Assembly: GCA_963829135.1 (NCBI GenBank)
Contig: CAWHHO010000001.1
Location: 124,001-188,000, forward strand
DNA length: 64,000 nucleotides
Direction: 5' to 3'
Source: Kumtagia sp963829135
GTDB lineage: Bacteria; Pseudomonadota; Alphaproteobacteria; Rhizobiales; Rhizobiaceae
Shown: piece by piece, positions 8,615 to 18,671 of the stretch
How positions within the stretch are numbered: position 1 is the first letter of the stretch
How the letters are laid out: each line of letters starts with the position of its first letter
Made by a program: the position numbers and the translations under genes
Notes under the pieces: generated by a model
Database searches by the model: none
What the model saw: only the letters and a program-made list of their open reading frames with translations
What the model was told of the DNA's origin: nothing

Positions 8615-10939
8615 CTAGAGCGGTCGCAGCGGCTCCTGAGCGCGCTGCGCCGCCTCCACCACCGCCAATGCGGTCATATTGACGATGCCGCGTGACGTCA
8701 CCGATGGCGTCAGGATGTGCGCCGGGCGATCGGTTCCGAGCAGGATAGGTCCGACATGCAGCGCGTCCATCATCTGCTTCACCGTCGCCAGCGTTATGTT
8801 CGCCGAATCGAGGTTCGGGAAGACCAGCAGGTTCGCCTCGCCCTTCAGCGTCGAGTGCGGATAGATGCGCTGGCGCTGCGATTCCGACAGCGCGGCGTCA
8901 GCGTGCATCTCGCCATCGCAATCCAGATCGGGTGCGGTGTCCCGCAGAATGTCGGCGGCGCGGCGCATCTTCTGCGCGCTCGGGGATTCGCGTGAGCCGA
9001 AATTCGAATGCGAAACCAGCGCCGCCTTCGGCTCGATCCCAAACCGCCTGATCTCCTCGGCAGCCAGGATCGTCATCTCGGCGATTTCTTCGGCGGTTGG
9101 ATCGACTGTAACGTGAGTATCCGTGAGGAAAATCACGCCTCTGCTGGTGATCAGCATCGACAAGGCCGAAAGATCGCGGTCAGTCACATCCGGCCGTGCG
9201 CCGATAATCAGCGACACATGCCTCAAGTGCCGCTCAAACCGGCCTTCCAGCCCGCAGATCATTGCGTCCGCATCGTTGCGGCGCAGCGCCAGCGCCGCGA
9301 TTACCGTCGTCTCGGTGCGCACCATTGTCTTCGCCGCTTCCGGCGTTACACCGCGCCGGCCGGTAAGCTCGATCAGCAAGTCGACGTAATGTCGATAGCG
9401 TGGATCGTCCTCCGGGTTTATCAGCTCGAAGTCGATACCGGGGCGAATACGCAAGCCGTAGCGCTTCAGGCGCACGTCGATAACATGCGGCCTCCCGATC
9501 AGAATCGGCCGCGCGATTTCTTCATCCAACACCACTTGCGCTGCACGCAGAACGCGCTCGTCTTCGCCATCGGCATAGATGACACGCTTTGCCGTGGAAT
9601 TCTTCGCCGCTGAGAACACCGGCTTCATGACCAGACCGGAGCGGAAGACGAAGCGGTTCAAGCGATCGACATAGGCTGGGAAATCGGCAATCGGCCTTGT
9701 CGCCACGCCGGTTTCGCACGCTGCCTTGGCGACAGCCGGCGCGATACGCAGGATCAGCCGCGGATCGAAAGGCGAGGGGATGAGGAAATCGGGCCCGAAG
9801 ATCGGCGTTTCGCCGGAATAGGCGCGCGCAGCAACGTCAGACGGTTCCTCGCGGGCAAGGGCGGCGATTGCGCGTACCGCCGCCATCTTCATGTCTTCAT
9901 TGATCGCGCTGGCGCCACAGTCGAGCGCACCCCGGAATATGTAAGGAAAACACAGTACGTTGTTGACTTGATTGGGAAAATCCGAGCGACCCGTGCAGAT
10001 CATCGCATCCGGCCGTGCGGCGCGCGCCATTTCCGGCATGATCTCGGGGGTTGGGTTGGCGAGCGCAAGAATGAGCGGTTTCGGCGCCATGTCCTTGAGC
10101 AATTCCGGCTTCAGCACACCTGCCGCCGACAGGCCGAGGAAGACATCCGCGCCGGCAATGACATCTGCCAGCACGCGCGCTTCGGTATCCTTGACGTAAG
10201 GATCCTTCCAGCGGTCCATTTCGTCGACGCGGCCCTTGTAGGCGACGCCGAACCGGTCCGTGACCCAGATGTTCTCGAGCTTCGCTCCGAGCGAAACCAG
10301 CAGATTGAGACAGGCAAGCGCCGCCGCACCGGCGCCCGATGTTACGATCTTGATATCCTCGATCTTCTTGCCGGTGAGTTCCATCGCATTGAGCACGGCG
10401 GCGGCGACGATGATGGCGGTTCCGTGCTGGTCATCGTGGAACACCGGGATGCCCATCCGGGCCTTCAGACGTTCCTCTACCTCGAAACATTCCGGCGCCT
10501 TGATGTCCTCGAGATTGATGCCCCCGAAGGTCGGCTCCAGCGCCGCGACGGTTTCGACCATCCGCTCGATCTCCGGCGCGTCGATCTCGATGTCGAAGAC
10601 GTCTATGCCCGCGAACTTCTTGAATAGTACCGCCTTGCCTTCCATCACCGGCTTGGAGGCCAGGGGTCCTATGTTGCCGAGGCCGAGCACCGCACTGCCA
10701 TTGGAGATGACGGCGACAAGATTGGCGCGGCTCGTGTAGTCCGCGGCGGTCGCGGGATCGTCACGGATGGCGAGGCAGGGGGCCGCAACGCCGGGCGAAT
10801 AGGCGAGCGCCAGATCACGCTGGTTGCCGAGCGGCTTTGTCGCCTGGATCTCGAGCTTTCCGGGTGTCGGGTATTTGTGGAAGAACAGCGCGGCCTCGTC
10901 GAGGTCCGACTTCGCGTTCTTTGTCTTTTCGCTTTCCAT
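8615..10939 (-). CDS. maeB: NADP-dependent malic enzyme with C-terminal phosphotransacetylase-like domain
   Basis: Oxidative decarboxylation of malate to pyruvate. The 774-residue length is typical of the long MaeB/TME type. The malic N-domain (about 20-180) contains GNQRDLALAYSPGVAAPC and GIPVFHDDQHGTA. The nucleotide-binding domain (about 180-430) contains TSGAGAAALACLNLL. The C-terminal half (about 440-774) is a phosphotransacetylase-like regulatory domain (IYADGEDERVLRAAQVVLDE, ending near TSRGIVNMTALAVV). In rhizobia this domain controls oligomerisation and acetyl-CoA response, not acetyl transfer. Start is the ATG at 10939 behind AGGAAC. Confidence 0.94.
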   Translation of the reverse strand: MESEKTKNAKSDLDEAALFFHKYPTPGKLEIQATKPLGNQRDLALAYSPGVAAPCLAIRDDPATAADYTSRANLVAVISNGSAVLGLGNIGPLASKPVMEGKAVLFKKFAGIDVFDIEIDAPEIERMVETVAALEPTFGGINLEDIKAPECFEVEERLKARMGIPVFHDDQHGTAIIVAAAVLNAMELTGKKIEDIKIVTSGAGAAALACLNLLVSLGAKLENIWVTDRFGVAYKGRVDEMDRWKDPYVKDTEARVLADVIAGADVFLGLSAAGVLKPELLKDMAPKPLILALANPTPEIMPEMARAARPDAMICTGRSDFPNQVNNVLCFPYIFRGALDCGASAINEDMKMAAVRAIAALAREEPSDVAARAYSGETPIFGPDFLIPSPFDPRLILRIAPAVAKAACETGVATRPIADFPAYVDRLNRFVFRSGLVMKPVFSAAKNSTAKRVIYADGEDERVLRAAQVVLDEEIARPILIGRPHVIDVRLKRYGLRIRPGIDFELINPEDDPRYRHYVDLLIELTGRRGVTPEAAKTMVRTETTVIAALALRRNDADAMICGLEGRFERHLRHVSLIIGARPDVTDRDLSALSMLITSRGVIFLTDTHVTVDPTAEEIAEMTILAAEEIRRFGIEPKAALVSHSNFGSRESPSAQKMRRAADILRDTAPDLDCDGEMHADAALSESQRQRIYPHSTLKGEANLLVFPNLDSANITLATVKQMMDALHVGPILLGTDRPAHILTPSVTSRGIVNMTALAVVEAAQRAQEPLRPL

Positions 10940-11035
10940 CAATTGTTCCTGAGCATGCGTTCCGGCGTTGGCTTTAGCATGGCAAGTCGATCAGGCCATG
11001 CCGGATGAGAATTGATTTTCGAAGCCATTGCATGT

Positions 11036-11815
11036 TCAAAAAGCGCTCACGTACAACCCGCCGTCGACAGGGATATTCTGGCCCGTCAGATAGCCGGCAT
11101 GGATGGAGCAGAGAAAGGCGCAGATCTGGCCAAACTCTTCGGGCGTGCCAAGACGCTTGGCTGGTATATTGGCAGAGGCGCGGGCTTTTCGCTCGGTGGC
11201 CTCCTTTAGGTCCTCTGGCACGTTCGGATCATGTGGTCCCCGCAGCCGATCCGTATCAAGCTTGCCCGGCAGCATGTTGTTGATTGTGACGTTCTTGTCG
11301 GCGACGCCGCGCGCGATGCCCGCCAGCAGAGAGGTCAGCCCGGCGCGTGCGGCCGACGACAGGTCAAGACCGGGGATCGGCACATAGACTGACAGCGAAG
11401 TTATGTTGACGATGCGCCCAAATCCGCGCGCTGCCATGCCGTCGATCGTCGCCCGTATCAGCTCGAAGGGCGTCACCATGTTGTTGGTCACGCCCTTGAG
11501 GATCGCCTCCCGGTCGAGTTCGCGGAAGTCGCGGTAGGGCGGACCACCATTGTTATTGACCAGAATGTCAGGGTCGGGGCAGGCGGCGAGCAGCTTTTCC
11601 TGCACGGCGGGATCGGCCACGTCGCCGGCGATCTCCATCACATGCACGCCGAAGCGCTCCCGGATCTCCGCCGCCGTTCGCGAAAGAATCACGGCGTCGC
11701 GGCCGTTGACCGTCAGGTCGACGCCGGCCTCGGCCAACGCCGCGGCGCATCCCTTGCCGAGCCCCTTACTCGACGCGCAGACGATTGCCTTGCGTCCGCG
11801 AATACCAAGATCCAT
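11036..11815 (-). CDS. SDR-family oxidoreductase
   Basis: A 259-residue short-chain dehydrogenase. The Rossmann motif is CASSKGLGKG (about residues 13-22), with the structural segment VNNNGGPP near 90. The usual Tyr of YxxxK is not plain: at the expected place the sequence reads DLSSAARAGLTSLLAG, so both the Tyr and the Lys of the catalytic pair seem to be missing. The C-terminus GQNIPVDGGLYVSAF is standard. The start MDLGIRGRKAIV follows an AGGAGG ribosome site. Substrate unknown; the altered catalytic motif suggests an atypical SDR. Confidence 0.85.
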   Translation of the reverse strand: MDLGIRGRKAIVCASSKGLGKGCAAALAEAGVDLTVNGRDAVILSRTAAEIRERFGVHVMEIAGDVADPAVQEKLLAACPDPDILVNNNGGPPYRDFRELDREAILKGVTNNMVTPFELIRATIDGMAARGFGRIVNITSLSVYVPIPGLDLSSAARAGLTSLLAGIARGVADKNVTINNMLPGKLDTDRLRGPHDPNVPEDLKEATERKARASANIPAKRLGTPEEFGQICAFLCSIHAGYLTGQNIPVDGGLYVSAF

Positions 11816-11928
11816 GCGGTCCTCCTGAATAAGATCGCAACGTATCGCCATCGCCATACGCGCCGCAACCGTCATACGCATGTTGCATGAATTTGATGAC
11901 GAGAGCGCATTCAACGGGATAAGCGGCC

Positions 11929-12741
11929 ATGCCCGAAACCACACCCCGAAAGTTCAGGACACTCTTCCTTTCCGACATTCATCTCGGCTCGAAGGGTGCG
12001 AAGGCGGAATTCCTTATCGATTTCATGCGCCATCACGAGGCCGACACGATTTACCTTGTTGGCGATATCGTGGATGGCTGGCGGCTGCGTCGTTCATGGC
12101 ATTGGCCGCAGGCGCATAATGATGTCGTGCAGAAGCTTTTGCGGCAAGCGCGCAAGGGCGTGAACATCTTCTACATAGCCGGCAATCACGACGAATTCCT
12201 GCGGCAGTTTCAGGGAACGCATTTCGGCGGCATCGTGGTCAGCGACCGGGCGATCCACAAGACGGCGGATGGCAAGCGATTCCTCGTCATCCATGGAGAT
12301 CAGTTCGACACCGTCGTCCATAACGTACGCTGGCTGGCCTACCTTGGTGATCGTGCCTACGACTTTGCAATGATCGCCAACCGGGTGATCTCGCGGGCGC
12401 GCCGCCTGTTGGGTCTTCCATACTGGTCGTTCTCTTCCTGGGCCAAGATCAAGGTGAAGAAGGCCGTGAACTTCATCGGCTCGTTCCAGAAGGTGTTGAC
12501 CGACGAGGCGCGGCGCGAGCAGGTCGATGGTGTGATCTGTGGACACATCCACCATGCGGTGATCGAGCGTTTTGAGGACGTGACCTATGTAAACACAGGA
12601 GACTGGGTCGAGAGCTGCACGGCGGCGGTGGAACATTTCGACGGACGCTTCGAAATCCTGCATTGGCCGCATGTTCTCCTTCCTGTCACCGCCGGCTTCG
12701 CAGCCCGCCTGATCGAAGGACCAGTCGCCGAAGCTGCCTGA
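11929..12741 (+). CDS. UDP-2,3-diacylglucosamine diphosphatase-like metallophosphoesterase
   Basis: A 270-residue calcineurin-type phosphoesterase. Metal-binding motifs appear in order: SDIHLG (15-20), GDIVDGW, GNHDEF, HGDQFD, GHIHH and NTGDWVES. It resembles the LpxH-like branch that removes UMP from UDP-diacylglucosamine in lipid A synthesis at the inner membrane. Rhizobia also carry LpxI-type enzymes, so the lipid A role is inferred from family, not proven. Divergent from the SDR gene. Confidence 0.82.
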   Translation: MPETTPRKFRTLFLSDIHLGSKGAKAEFLIDFMRHHEADTIYLVGDIVDGWRLRRSWHWPQAHNDVVQKLLRQARKGVNIFYIAGNHDEFLRQFQGTHFGGIVVSDRAIHKTADGKRFLVIHGDQFDTVVHNVRWLAYLGDRAYDFAMIANRVISRARRLLGLPYWSFSSWAKIKVKKAVNFIGSFQKVLTDEARREQVDGVICGHIHHAVIERFEDVTYVNTGDWVESCTAAVEHFDGRFEILHWPHVLLPVTAGFAARLIEGPVAEAA

Positions 12742-12889
12742 CCGTCCAGCATGACATCCGTGACTATTTGGCCACAGACGACGGCTGATCATGCCACAGG
12801 AAATCATCCGTTAGCCGGTGCTGGGGATGCGTGCTATGCGCGAATTGAGAGTGGGCTCCTCCTGCTCGAGCCGCACGCAAGCCTCCCAA

Positions 12890-14089
12890 ATGTCACTACC
12901 GCCGCTTTCCCCCGAACAACTCGTCAAGCCGAGACTTTTTGAGTTGCGGATCGGACTGATCTTCGCGGCTATTTTCGTGCCTCAGGCTATCCACGTGCCT
13001 TATTTTCCGCTGTGGCTGGAGGCTCACGGCTTCGACGCACAGAAGATCGCGATCATCCTTTCGGCGCCGATGTTCCTGCGCGTCGTCAGCACACCTTTCA
13101 TCACGGCCATGGCGGACGAGGCGAAAGACCGAGCAAATGTTCTGATCATTCTGGTTGCGGCGTCACTGATCTTCTCTCTTGGATTTTTCCTCACGCCGAC
13201 CTATGTCATCGTCCTGGCTGTTTCCCTGGCACTGGCGACAGCTTGGACGCCCCATTCACCGCTGACCGATTCCTTGGCGCTGTCCGGTGTACGCCGTTTC
13301 GGCGCAAATTATACCGGGATGCGTATCTGGGGCTCGATCGCCTTTCTGCTCAGCAATTTGCTCGGCGGTATCATCCTCTCGTGGACGGGACCGCTGTACG
13401 TGCCCGACATCATCAGCGTCAGTCTGTGCGTGACGCTTCTTGCGGTGCTGTTTGCGCCGCGACTGGGCAAGCCGCGCAAGGCCTCGCCGCTTTCCGTGGC
13501 GGAAATCCAGGATGCCGCGCCGAGGGTCTTCAGCCGCTATTTTCTTCTGTTCGTAGCTGGCGCGGGCATCATCAATGCAAGCCACGCCTTCCTCTTTGGC
13601 TTCATTTCGATCTACTGGAAGTCGATCGGTTTGAGCGACACGCTGATCGGTGTGCTTTGGGCATGGTCGGTCGGCTCGGAGGCGATCATGTTCGCATTCT
13701 TCAACAGGGGATTCTCGCACCGTTCGCCGACCGCTATTCTCGCGATGGCGGGCGTCGGGGCGATGGTACGCTGGTTGGTGTATCCGCTTGTCTGGTCAAC
13801 AGGGCTTGGCGTTGCGGGCTTCTTCGCCGTCCAGTCGCTGCACTCGTTTTCGACCGCATTGATGCTTATCGGTGTCCAAAAGCTGATCGTGGAAACGATC
13901 CCGGAAAATCGCACCGGGGCGGCGCAGGGCATGGCCTTCTTCGCCAACGGCTTCGCAATGGCGGCAATCACGCTGCTGTCAGGTCCACTTTATGCGGCGT
14001 TCGGCGTCAATGGCTTCTATCCGATGGTCGCAATTGCAGCGCTCGGCCTCGGACTGATCGTCATGGCGCATAGGGTGCGGTCGCACTGA
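12890..14089 (+). CDS. MFS transporter, PF12832-type
   Basis: About 12 transmembrane segments in 399 residues. The N-terminal motif FVPQAIHVPYFPLWLEAHGF is characteristic of the MFS_1-like group that includes the phenylpropionate-permease HcaT and nucleoside-type permeases. The frame is open to 12818, but MSLPPLSPEQLVKPRLFELR is the more natural beginning; no good ribosome site decides it. Substrate unknown. It converges on the enolase-superfamily gene downstream. Confidence 0.82.
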   Translation: MSLPPLSPEQLVKPRLFELRIGLIFAAIFVPQAIHVPYFPLWLEAHGFDAQKIAIILSAPMFLRVVSTPFITAMADEAKDRANVLIILVAASLIFSLGFFLTPTYVIVLAVSLALATAWTPHSPLTDSLALSGVRRFGANYTGMRIWGSIAFLLSNLLGGIILSWTGPLYVPDIISVSLCVTLLAVLFAPRLGKPRKASPLSVAEIQDAAPRVFSRYFLLFVAGAGIINASHAFLFGFISIYWKSIGLSDTLIGVLWAWSVGSEAIMFAFFNRGFSHRSPTAILAMAGVGAMVRWLVYPLVWSTGLGVAGFFAVQSLHSFSTALMLIGVQKLIVETIPENRTGAAQGMAFFANGFAMAAITLLSGPLYAAFGVNGFYPMVAIAALGLGLIVMAHRVRSH

Positions 14090-14101
14090 CGCGGCGTGCT
14101 C

Positions 14102-15085
14102 TCAGCCCCAAAGCGCCGGCTGCGGCGGCGAAACAAGCGAACCCGAATACAGAAGACATGGGATCCTGTCCTGCACCAGCAGCAGCGGACCATCCAGATC
14201 GACGAAATCCGCGTCCTGCGCCAGCAGGACCGCCGGCGCCATGCCCAGCGACGTACCCACCATGCAGCCGACCATTATCGAGAAATTGAGCTCTCGAGCC
14301 CGGTCGCGCAGCTGCAGTGCTTCCGTCAGGCCACCGGTCTTGTCCAGCTTGATGTTGACGGCATCGTAGAGACCGACGAGTTCCGCCAGCCCCTCTGCTG
14401 TATGGACGCTTTCATCAGCGCAGATTGGCACGGCGTGAACAATGTGCCGCAGGGCGTCGTCGTTCCCGGCCGGCAGCGGCTGCTCGACAAGGGCGACGCC
14501 CAGCCCGGCAGCCAGTGCCAGGTTTTCCTCGATATTCGCATCCGTCCAGCCTTCATTGGCGTCGAGGATGATGCGGCTGTTCGGTGCCGCCTCGACGACT
14601 GCAGCGATGCGCTCGATGTCGCCATCACCGCCAATCTTTACCTTCAGCAATGGCCGGCCGGCATTAGCGCGGGCCTGTGCCGCCATCTTCCCCGGCGTGT
14701 CGAGCGACAGGGTGAATGCCGTCACGATCGGGCGAGGATTGGATATGCCCAGAGAGGAGGCAACAGTCCGACCGCTCCGCTTGGCTTCAAGGTCCCATAG
14801 GGCGCAGTCCACCGCGTTGCGGGCGGCGCCTGCTGGCATGAAGGTTCCAAGGTCCCGCCTCGCAACCCCCGCCGCGATTGCACCGCCTGCGGACTCTATC
14901 GTTGCAAGGACGCCTTCGACCGTCTCGTTATATCGGCGATAAGGCACACATTCGCCGCGGCCCGCGTGGTCACCGTCGCGAATCGTGCAGCAGATCACTT
15001 CTGCCTCGGTCTTCGAGCCGCGCGAAATGGTAAAGGTGCCCGCGATCGGAAAGCGCTCAACTTCGGCGAAAAGGTCACGCGGCAT
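14102..15085 (-). CDS. dgcA: Enolase-superfamily racemase (N-acetyl-D-Glu racemase DgcA / dipeptide epimerase type)
   Basis: A 327-residue muconate-lactonizing-enzyme-like member of the enolase superfamily. Catalytic Lys: LLKVKIGG. Metal ligands: ILDANEGWTD, ALVEQPL and CADES. Second catalytic Lys: AVNIKLDKTGG. Length and segment order match the Ala-Glu epimerase/DgcA group of rhizobia. DgcA normally pairs with a DUF1611 protein (DgcN); none is visible nearby, so dipeptide epimerase activity is an equal alternative. Confidence 0.8.
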   Translation of the reverse strand: MPRDLFAEVERFPIAGTFTISRGSKTEAEVICCTIRDGDHAGRGECVPYRRYNETVEGVLATIESAGGAIAAGVARRDLGTFMPAGAARNAVDCALWDLEAKRSGRTVASSLGISNPRPIVTAFTLSLDTPGKMAAQARANAGRPLLKVKIGGDGDIERIAAVVEAAPNSRIILDANEGWTDANIEENLALAAGLGVALVEQPLPAGNDDALRHIVHAVPICADESVHTAEGLAELVGLYDAVNIKLDKTGGLTEALQLRDRARELNFSIMVGCMVGTSLGMAPAVLLAQDADFVDLDGPLLLVQDRIPCLLYSGSLVSPPQPALWG

Positions 15086-15165
15086 GTTTTTATTCCATCA
15101 ATTGTCCGCTGGGCATCAGGTGCAAAGTGACATCGCCTGATTCGACGGATAAAACTCGCCTCGCA

Positions 15166-16344
15166 ATGTCGATCAACGCCCCTCCCGAAACAAGCCGCAC
15201 CGCAGACGGTTACCGCCCGACCGTGGAAGCGGCTGATGAGAATGACCGGCTGGTGCTGACGCTCGCCGGTCGTTGGACGACTCGTAACATTGCCGAGGTC
15301 GACAGCGCGATGGGTGAGTTCGGCACCAAATTGGGGAAGAAGTCGCTTGTCGTTGACGTCGGCAACATAGAGCGCATGGACACGGCCGGCGCCTGGGTTG
15401 TCGATCGCTTGCTGCAGCAGGCGAAAAGGGCTGGCGGCGAAGTTAGTTTGCAGGGGCAAAGCGAGGCCGTCGGCATATTGCTCGAGGCGGTCAGCGCCGT
15501 CACTGCAACAGCGAAGCATTCTGAGGCGCCCGCCGCGCCCAATATTGTCATTCGCGCATTGGAGGCAATTGGCCGGAGCGTCTACGCGGCCCGCGATGAT
15601 TTCATCGCCGCGATGAGCATACTGGGCGCCACAATCCGCGGTGGCCAGATGAAATTGGGTCGCGGTCACGGGGTCAATCTTGCTGCTATTTTCAGCCAGA
15701 TCGATCGTATGGGTGTTGGTGCAATCCCTGTCGTCTTGTTGATGTCGACAATCGTCGGCGCCATTGTCGCGCAACAGGGAGCCTTTCAGCTGCGCTATTT
15801 CGGCGCTGATATCTTCGTGGTCGACCTGGTCGGCATACTGGTTCTGCGCGAGCTTGGTGTTCTGATGACGGCCATCATGATCGCCGGCCGTTCAGGCAGC
15901 GCTATCACGGCCGAGATCGGCTCCATGAAAATGCGGGAGGAAGTCGATGCGCTTACCGTCATCGGCCTCAACCCGGTTGGCGTTCTGGTCTTCCCGCGGC
16001 TGGTGGCTCTGGTAATCGCGCTTCCCTGCCTCACAATCCTGGCAAATTTCGCAGCGATCGGCGGGGCGATCGGCATCACGTGGGTCTATTCGGATATCAG
16101 TCCGACCGCCTTCATAGATCGTCTGCGTGCCGCCATCGACGTCGGTACGATCTTCGCCGGCCTCATCAAGGCGCCATTCATGGCGATGATCATCGGTATC
16201 ATCGCCTCGGTCGAAGGCCTGAAGGTAGGGGGCAGCGCCGAATCTCTGGGCCTGCATGTTACCGCGTCCGTGGTGAAATCGATCTTCGTCGTGGTCATCC
16301 TCGATGGTTTCTTTGCCATATTTTTTGCGCAGATAAACTTCTGA
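15166..16344 (+). CDS. mlaE: MlaE-type ABC permease with N-terminal STAS domain
   Basis: The inner-membrane permease of an Mla phospholipid transporter. The first 120 residues form a STAS/MlaB-like domain (LVLTLAGRWTTRNIAEVDSA, RMDTAGAWVVDRLL), fused to the MlaE permease domain (about 150-392; GVGAIPVVLLMSTIVGAIVA, REEVDALTVIGLNPVGVLVF). The fusion supplies the MlaB function found as a separate protein in E. coli. It starts at the ATG at 15166; a GTG at 15127 is also possible. It overlaps mlaF by 1 bp (TGATG). Confidence 0.9.
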   Translation: MSINAPPETSRTADGYRPTVEAADENDRLVLTLAGRWTTRNIAEVDSAMGEFGTKLGKKSLVVDVGNIERMDTAGAWVVDRLLQQAKRAGGEVSLQGQSEAVGILLEAVSAVTATAKHSEAPAAPNIVIRALEAIGRSVYAARDDFIAAMSILGATIRGGQMKLGRGHGVNLAAIFSQIDRMGVGAIPVVLLMSTIVGAIVAQQGAFQLRYFGADIFVVDLVGILVLRELGVLMTAIMIAGRSGSAITAEIGSMKMREEVDALTVIGLNPVGVLVFPRLVALVIALPCLTILANFAAIGGAIGITWVYSDISPTAFIDRLRAAIDVGTIFAGLIKAPFMAMIIGIIASVEGLKVGGSAESLGLHVTASVVKSIFVVVILDGFFAIFFAQINF

Positions 16345-17171
16345 TGCGTAGAAAAGCAGCTTCCACCGCGATTGATGCGAAACTTGAGTCGGCCCGGAAG
16401 AGGGGGGATCTCGTCCTCTCGGCGAAGGGTATCACTGTCGCATTTGGTGATAAGACCGTGCTCGAAGATCTTGATCTGGAAATTAAGCGCGGTGAAATAC
16501 TCGGTTTCGTCGGTGCATCGGGCGCGGGGAAGTCCGTTCTTCTGAGAACTGTGCTTGGCCTTAACAAGAAGCGAGCCGGCACCATCCAGCTCTTCGGCGT
16601 CGACGTTGACAAGGCAACGGATGCGGAGCGCTTAAGAATCGACATGCGTATGGGTGTGCTGTTTCAGCACGGAGCCCTGTTTTCCTCGCTGACCGTCCTC
16701 GAAAATATTCAGGTGCCGATGCGGGAATATCTCGATCTGCCAAAGCGCCTGATGGACGAGCTGGCCTATCTGAAGCTTGAACTGGTTGGCTTGCCCAGTG
16801 ACGCGGCGCGCAAAGCGCCGTCCGAACTTTCGGGCGGTATGATCAAACGCGCGGCGCTTGCGCGGGCTCTGGCGCTTGATCCGGACCTCGTATTTCTTGA
16901 CGAACCCACGTCTGGCCTCGATCCGATCAGTGCGGCCGAATTCGACGAGCTGGTTGCGAAGTTGCAAAATACGATGGGCTTGACGGTCTATATGGTCACG
17001 CACGATCTCGACAGCCTGTTCTCGGTTTGCGATCGCGTGGCGGTACTCGGTAACAAGAAGGTCCTGGTGCAGGGCACGATCGAAGATATGCTGGCCAGCG
17101 AAGAACCGTGGGTAAAATCGTATTTTCGCGGAAAACGTGCCCGCCAGCTTGATCTTGCGGCAAGAGCGTAG
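16344..17171 (+). CDS. mlaF: MlaF-type ABC ATP-binding protein
   Basis: A 275-residue ATPase of the Mla lipid transporter. Walker A GASGAGKSV near residue 56 has Val where Thr/Ser is usual, as in other MlaF proteins. The signature is LSGGMIKRAALARAL, Walker B is LVFLDEPTSGLDP, and the H-loop is VTHDLDSL. It is translationally coupled to mlaE and followed 14 bp later by mlaD, giving one operon. Confidence 0.93.
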   Translation: MRRKAASTAIDAKLESARKRGDLVLSAKGITVAFGDKTVLEDLDLEIKRGEILGFVGASGAGKSVLLRTVLGLNKKRAGTIQLFGVDVDKATDAERLRIDMRMGVLFQHGALFSSLTVLENIQVPMREYLDLPKRLMDELAYLKLELVGLPSDAARKAPSELSGGMIKRAALARALALDPDLVFLDEPTSGLDPISAAEFDELVAKLQNTMGLTVYMVTHDLDSLFSVCDRVAVLGNKKVLVQGTIEDMLASEEPWVKSYFRGKRARQLDLAARA

Positions 17172-17185
17172 AATCACGGGAGCAG

Positions 17186-18559
17186 ATGGAAACCAAAGCC
17201 AACTACGTCATCGTCGGCATTTTCACGCTGGTGGCGCTTATGACGGCCTTCGCGTTCATCTATTGGACGGCTGCGATCGGCGACCGGGGCGAAACCGCTC
17301 TGCTAAGGATACGCATTCCAGGGTCTGCGTCGGGTTTGACGCGCGGCAGCTTGGTCATGTTCAACGGCGTAAAGGTCGGCGACGTTACGCGCGTCTACAT
17401 CGACGTAAGCAATCCGACCGTGGCCATTGCCGACACCCAGGTGGACCGCATTACACCGATTAGCAAGTCGACGACTGCGGTCATCGGTATTGCCGGTCTG
17501 ACCGGCCAGGCAAACATCGAAATCAAGGGCACGGACAAAGGCGAGGCCAATCTCTTCGATGAGGCGGAGGCTAAGGGGGAGGTCGCAGAGATTGTGGCCG
17601 ATCCATCGGCAGTCACCAATCTGCTCGAACGGGCGCAGACCATCTTCAATCGCGCCGACACCGTTCTCGCCCAGCTCGAAGGGTTCACCAAGGATGCTCG
17701 CGGCCCGTTGATAAAGACCGTGCAGAACGCTGAAAAATTCTCCGACGCGTTGGCGCGTAACTCCGCTGGCATCGACAAGTTCCTTGAGAGCGTTGCGTCT
17801 CTTTCCGATGAGCTCGCTGGCGTCTCGGGAAAAGTCGAGGGGACATTGAACGCCGCCGAGAGTATCCTGAAAGCCGTCGATCCGAAGAAGGTTGAAGCGG
17901 TCGTTGCTAATGTCGACAAGTTCACCAAGGACCTCGCCACGACCAGTTCCCAGTTCGACGAAACTGTTCGCGAGGTTCGCGAGACGGTCTCGTCCATCAA
18001 CGAGTTCTCCAAGAAGACCCAGGAAACTCTATCCAAGGTCAATGGCGTTCTTGACGGCGTTGATCCGGCGAAGGTGCGCACCACGCTGGCCAATATCGAG
18101 CAGGCAAGCCGCACGGCCAATGGTGCAGCGAACGATATCGCTAAGGTGACTGCGAAGTTTGCCAATCGCGCCGACCAGATCGACCAGATGGTCACTGACG
18201 CCTCGCAATTGATGAGCCGGCTGAATCAGGCTTCGGTGCGGGTCGATGGCGTGCTTGCGAAAGTGGACACACTGCTAGGCTCGGGACAGGCAGAGGGCGT
18301 CATGTCGAACGTCAACGATACCCTCAAGGCCTACAGGCAGGTTGCGGACACGCTCAATGCGAAGCTTGGTGTCATAACTGACGGTCTCGCGCGGTTCTCG
18401 GGGCAGGGACTCCGTGATGCCGAAGCGCTTATTCGCGACAGCCGGCGCTCGATCGATCGCATAGAGCGCGCCGTCACCGACCTGGAGCGCAACCCGCAAC
18501 GGATAATCACCGGGGGAGATGGTACGGTCCGTCAGTATGACGGTCGGGCGCGGCGTTGA
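17186..18559 (+). CDS. mlaD: MlaD/MCE-family lipid-transport protein
   Basis: A 457-residue MCE protein anchored in the inner membrane by one N-terminal helix (about 7-29; NYVIVGIFTLVALMTAFAFI). The MCE domain lies at about 40-120 (IRIPGSASGLTRGSLVMFNG). A long C-terminal region with repeated heptad-like Ala/Leu/Lys pattern (about 150-430) probably forms a helical shaft spanning the periplasm, as in long MCE proteins. It works with MlaE and MlaF and the following lipoprotein to move phospholipids between membranes. Confidence 0.9.
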   Translation: METKANYVIVGIFTLVALMTAFAFIYWTAAIGDRGETALLRIRIPGSASGLTRGSLVMFNGVKVGDVTRVYIDVSNPTVAIADTQVDRITPISKSTTAVIGIAGLTGQANIEIKGTDKGEANLFDEAEAKGEVAEIVADPSAVTNLLERAQTIFNRADTVLAQLEGFTKDARGPLIKTVQNAEKFSDALARNSAGIDKFLESVASLSDELAGVSGKVEGTLNAAESILKAVDPKKVEAVVANVDKFTKDLATTSSQFDETVREVRETVSSINEFSKKTQETLSKVNGVLDGVDPAKVRTTLANIEQASRTANGAANDIAKVTAKFANRADQIDQMVTDASQLMSRLNQASVRVDGVLAKVDTLLGSGQAEGVMSNVNDTLKAYRQVADTLNAKLGVITDGLARFSGQGLRDAEALIRDSRRSIDRIERAVTDLERNPQRIITGGDGTVRQYDGRARR

Positions 18560-18671
18560 CTTGGGGCTTGGCAAATCGCAATAAGGTTTTCAAGGGGAAT
18601 TCCGTAAATAGGATTTCGAAGGTGCCGGGAACGGCTTTAGCCGCGATGCACCTGGAGCAGGCAGGTATCTA

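Noticed and set aside
9008..10627. Long plus-strand frames opposite the malic enzyme gene
   Set aside because: They are shadows of GC-rich codon structure; no motifs or ribosome sites.
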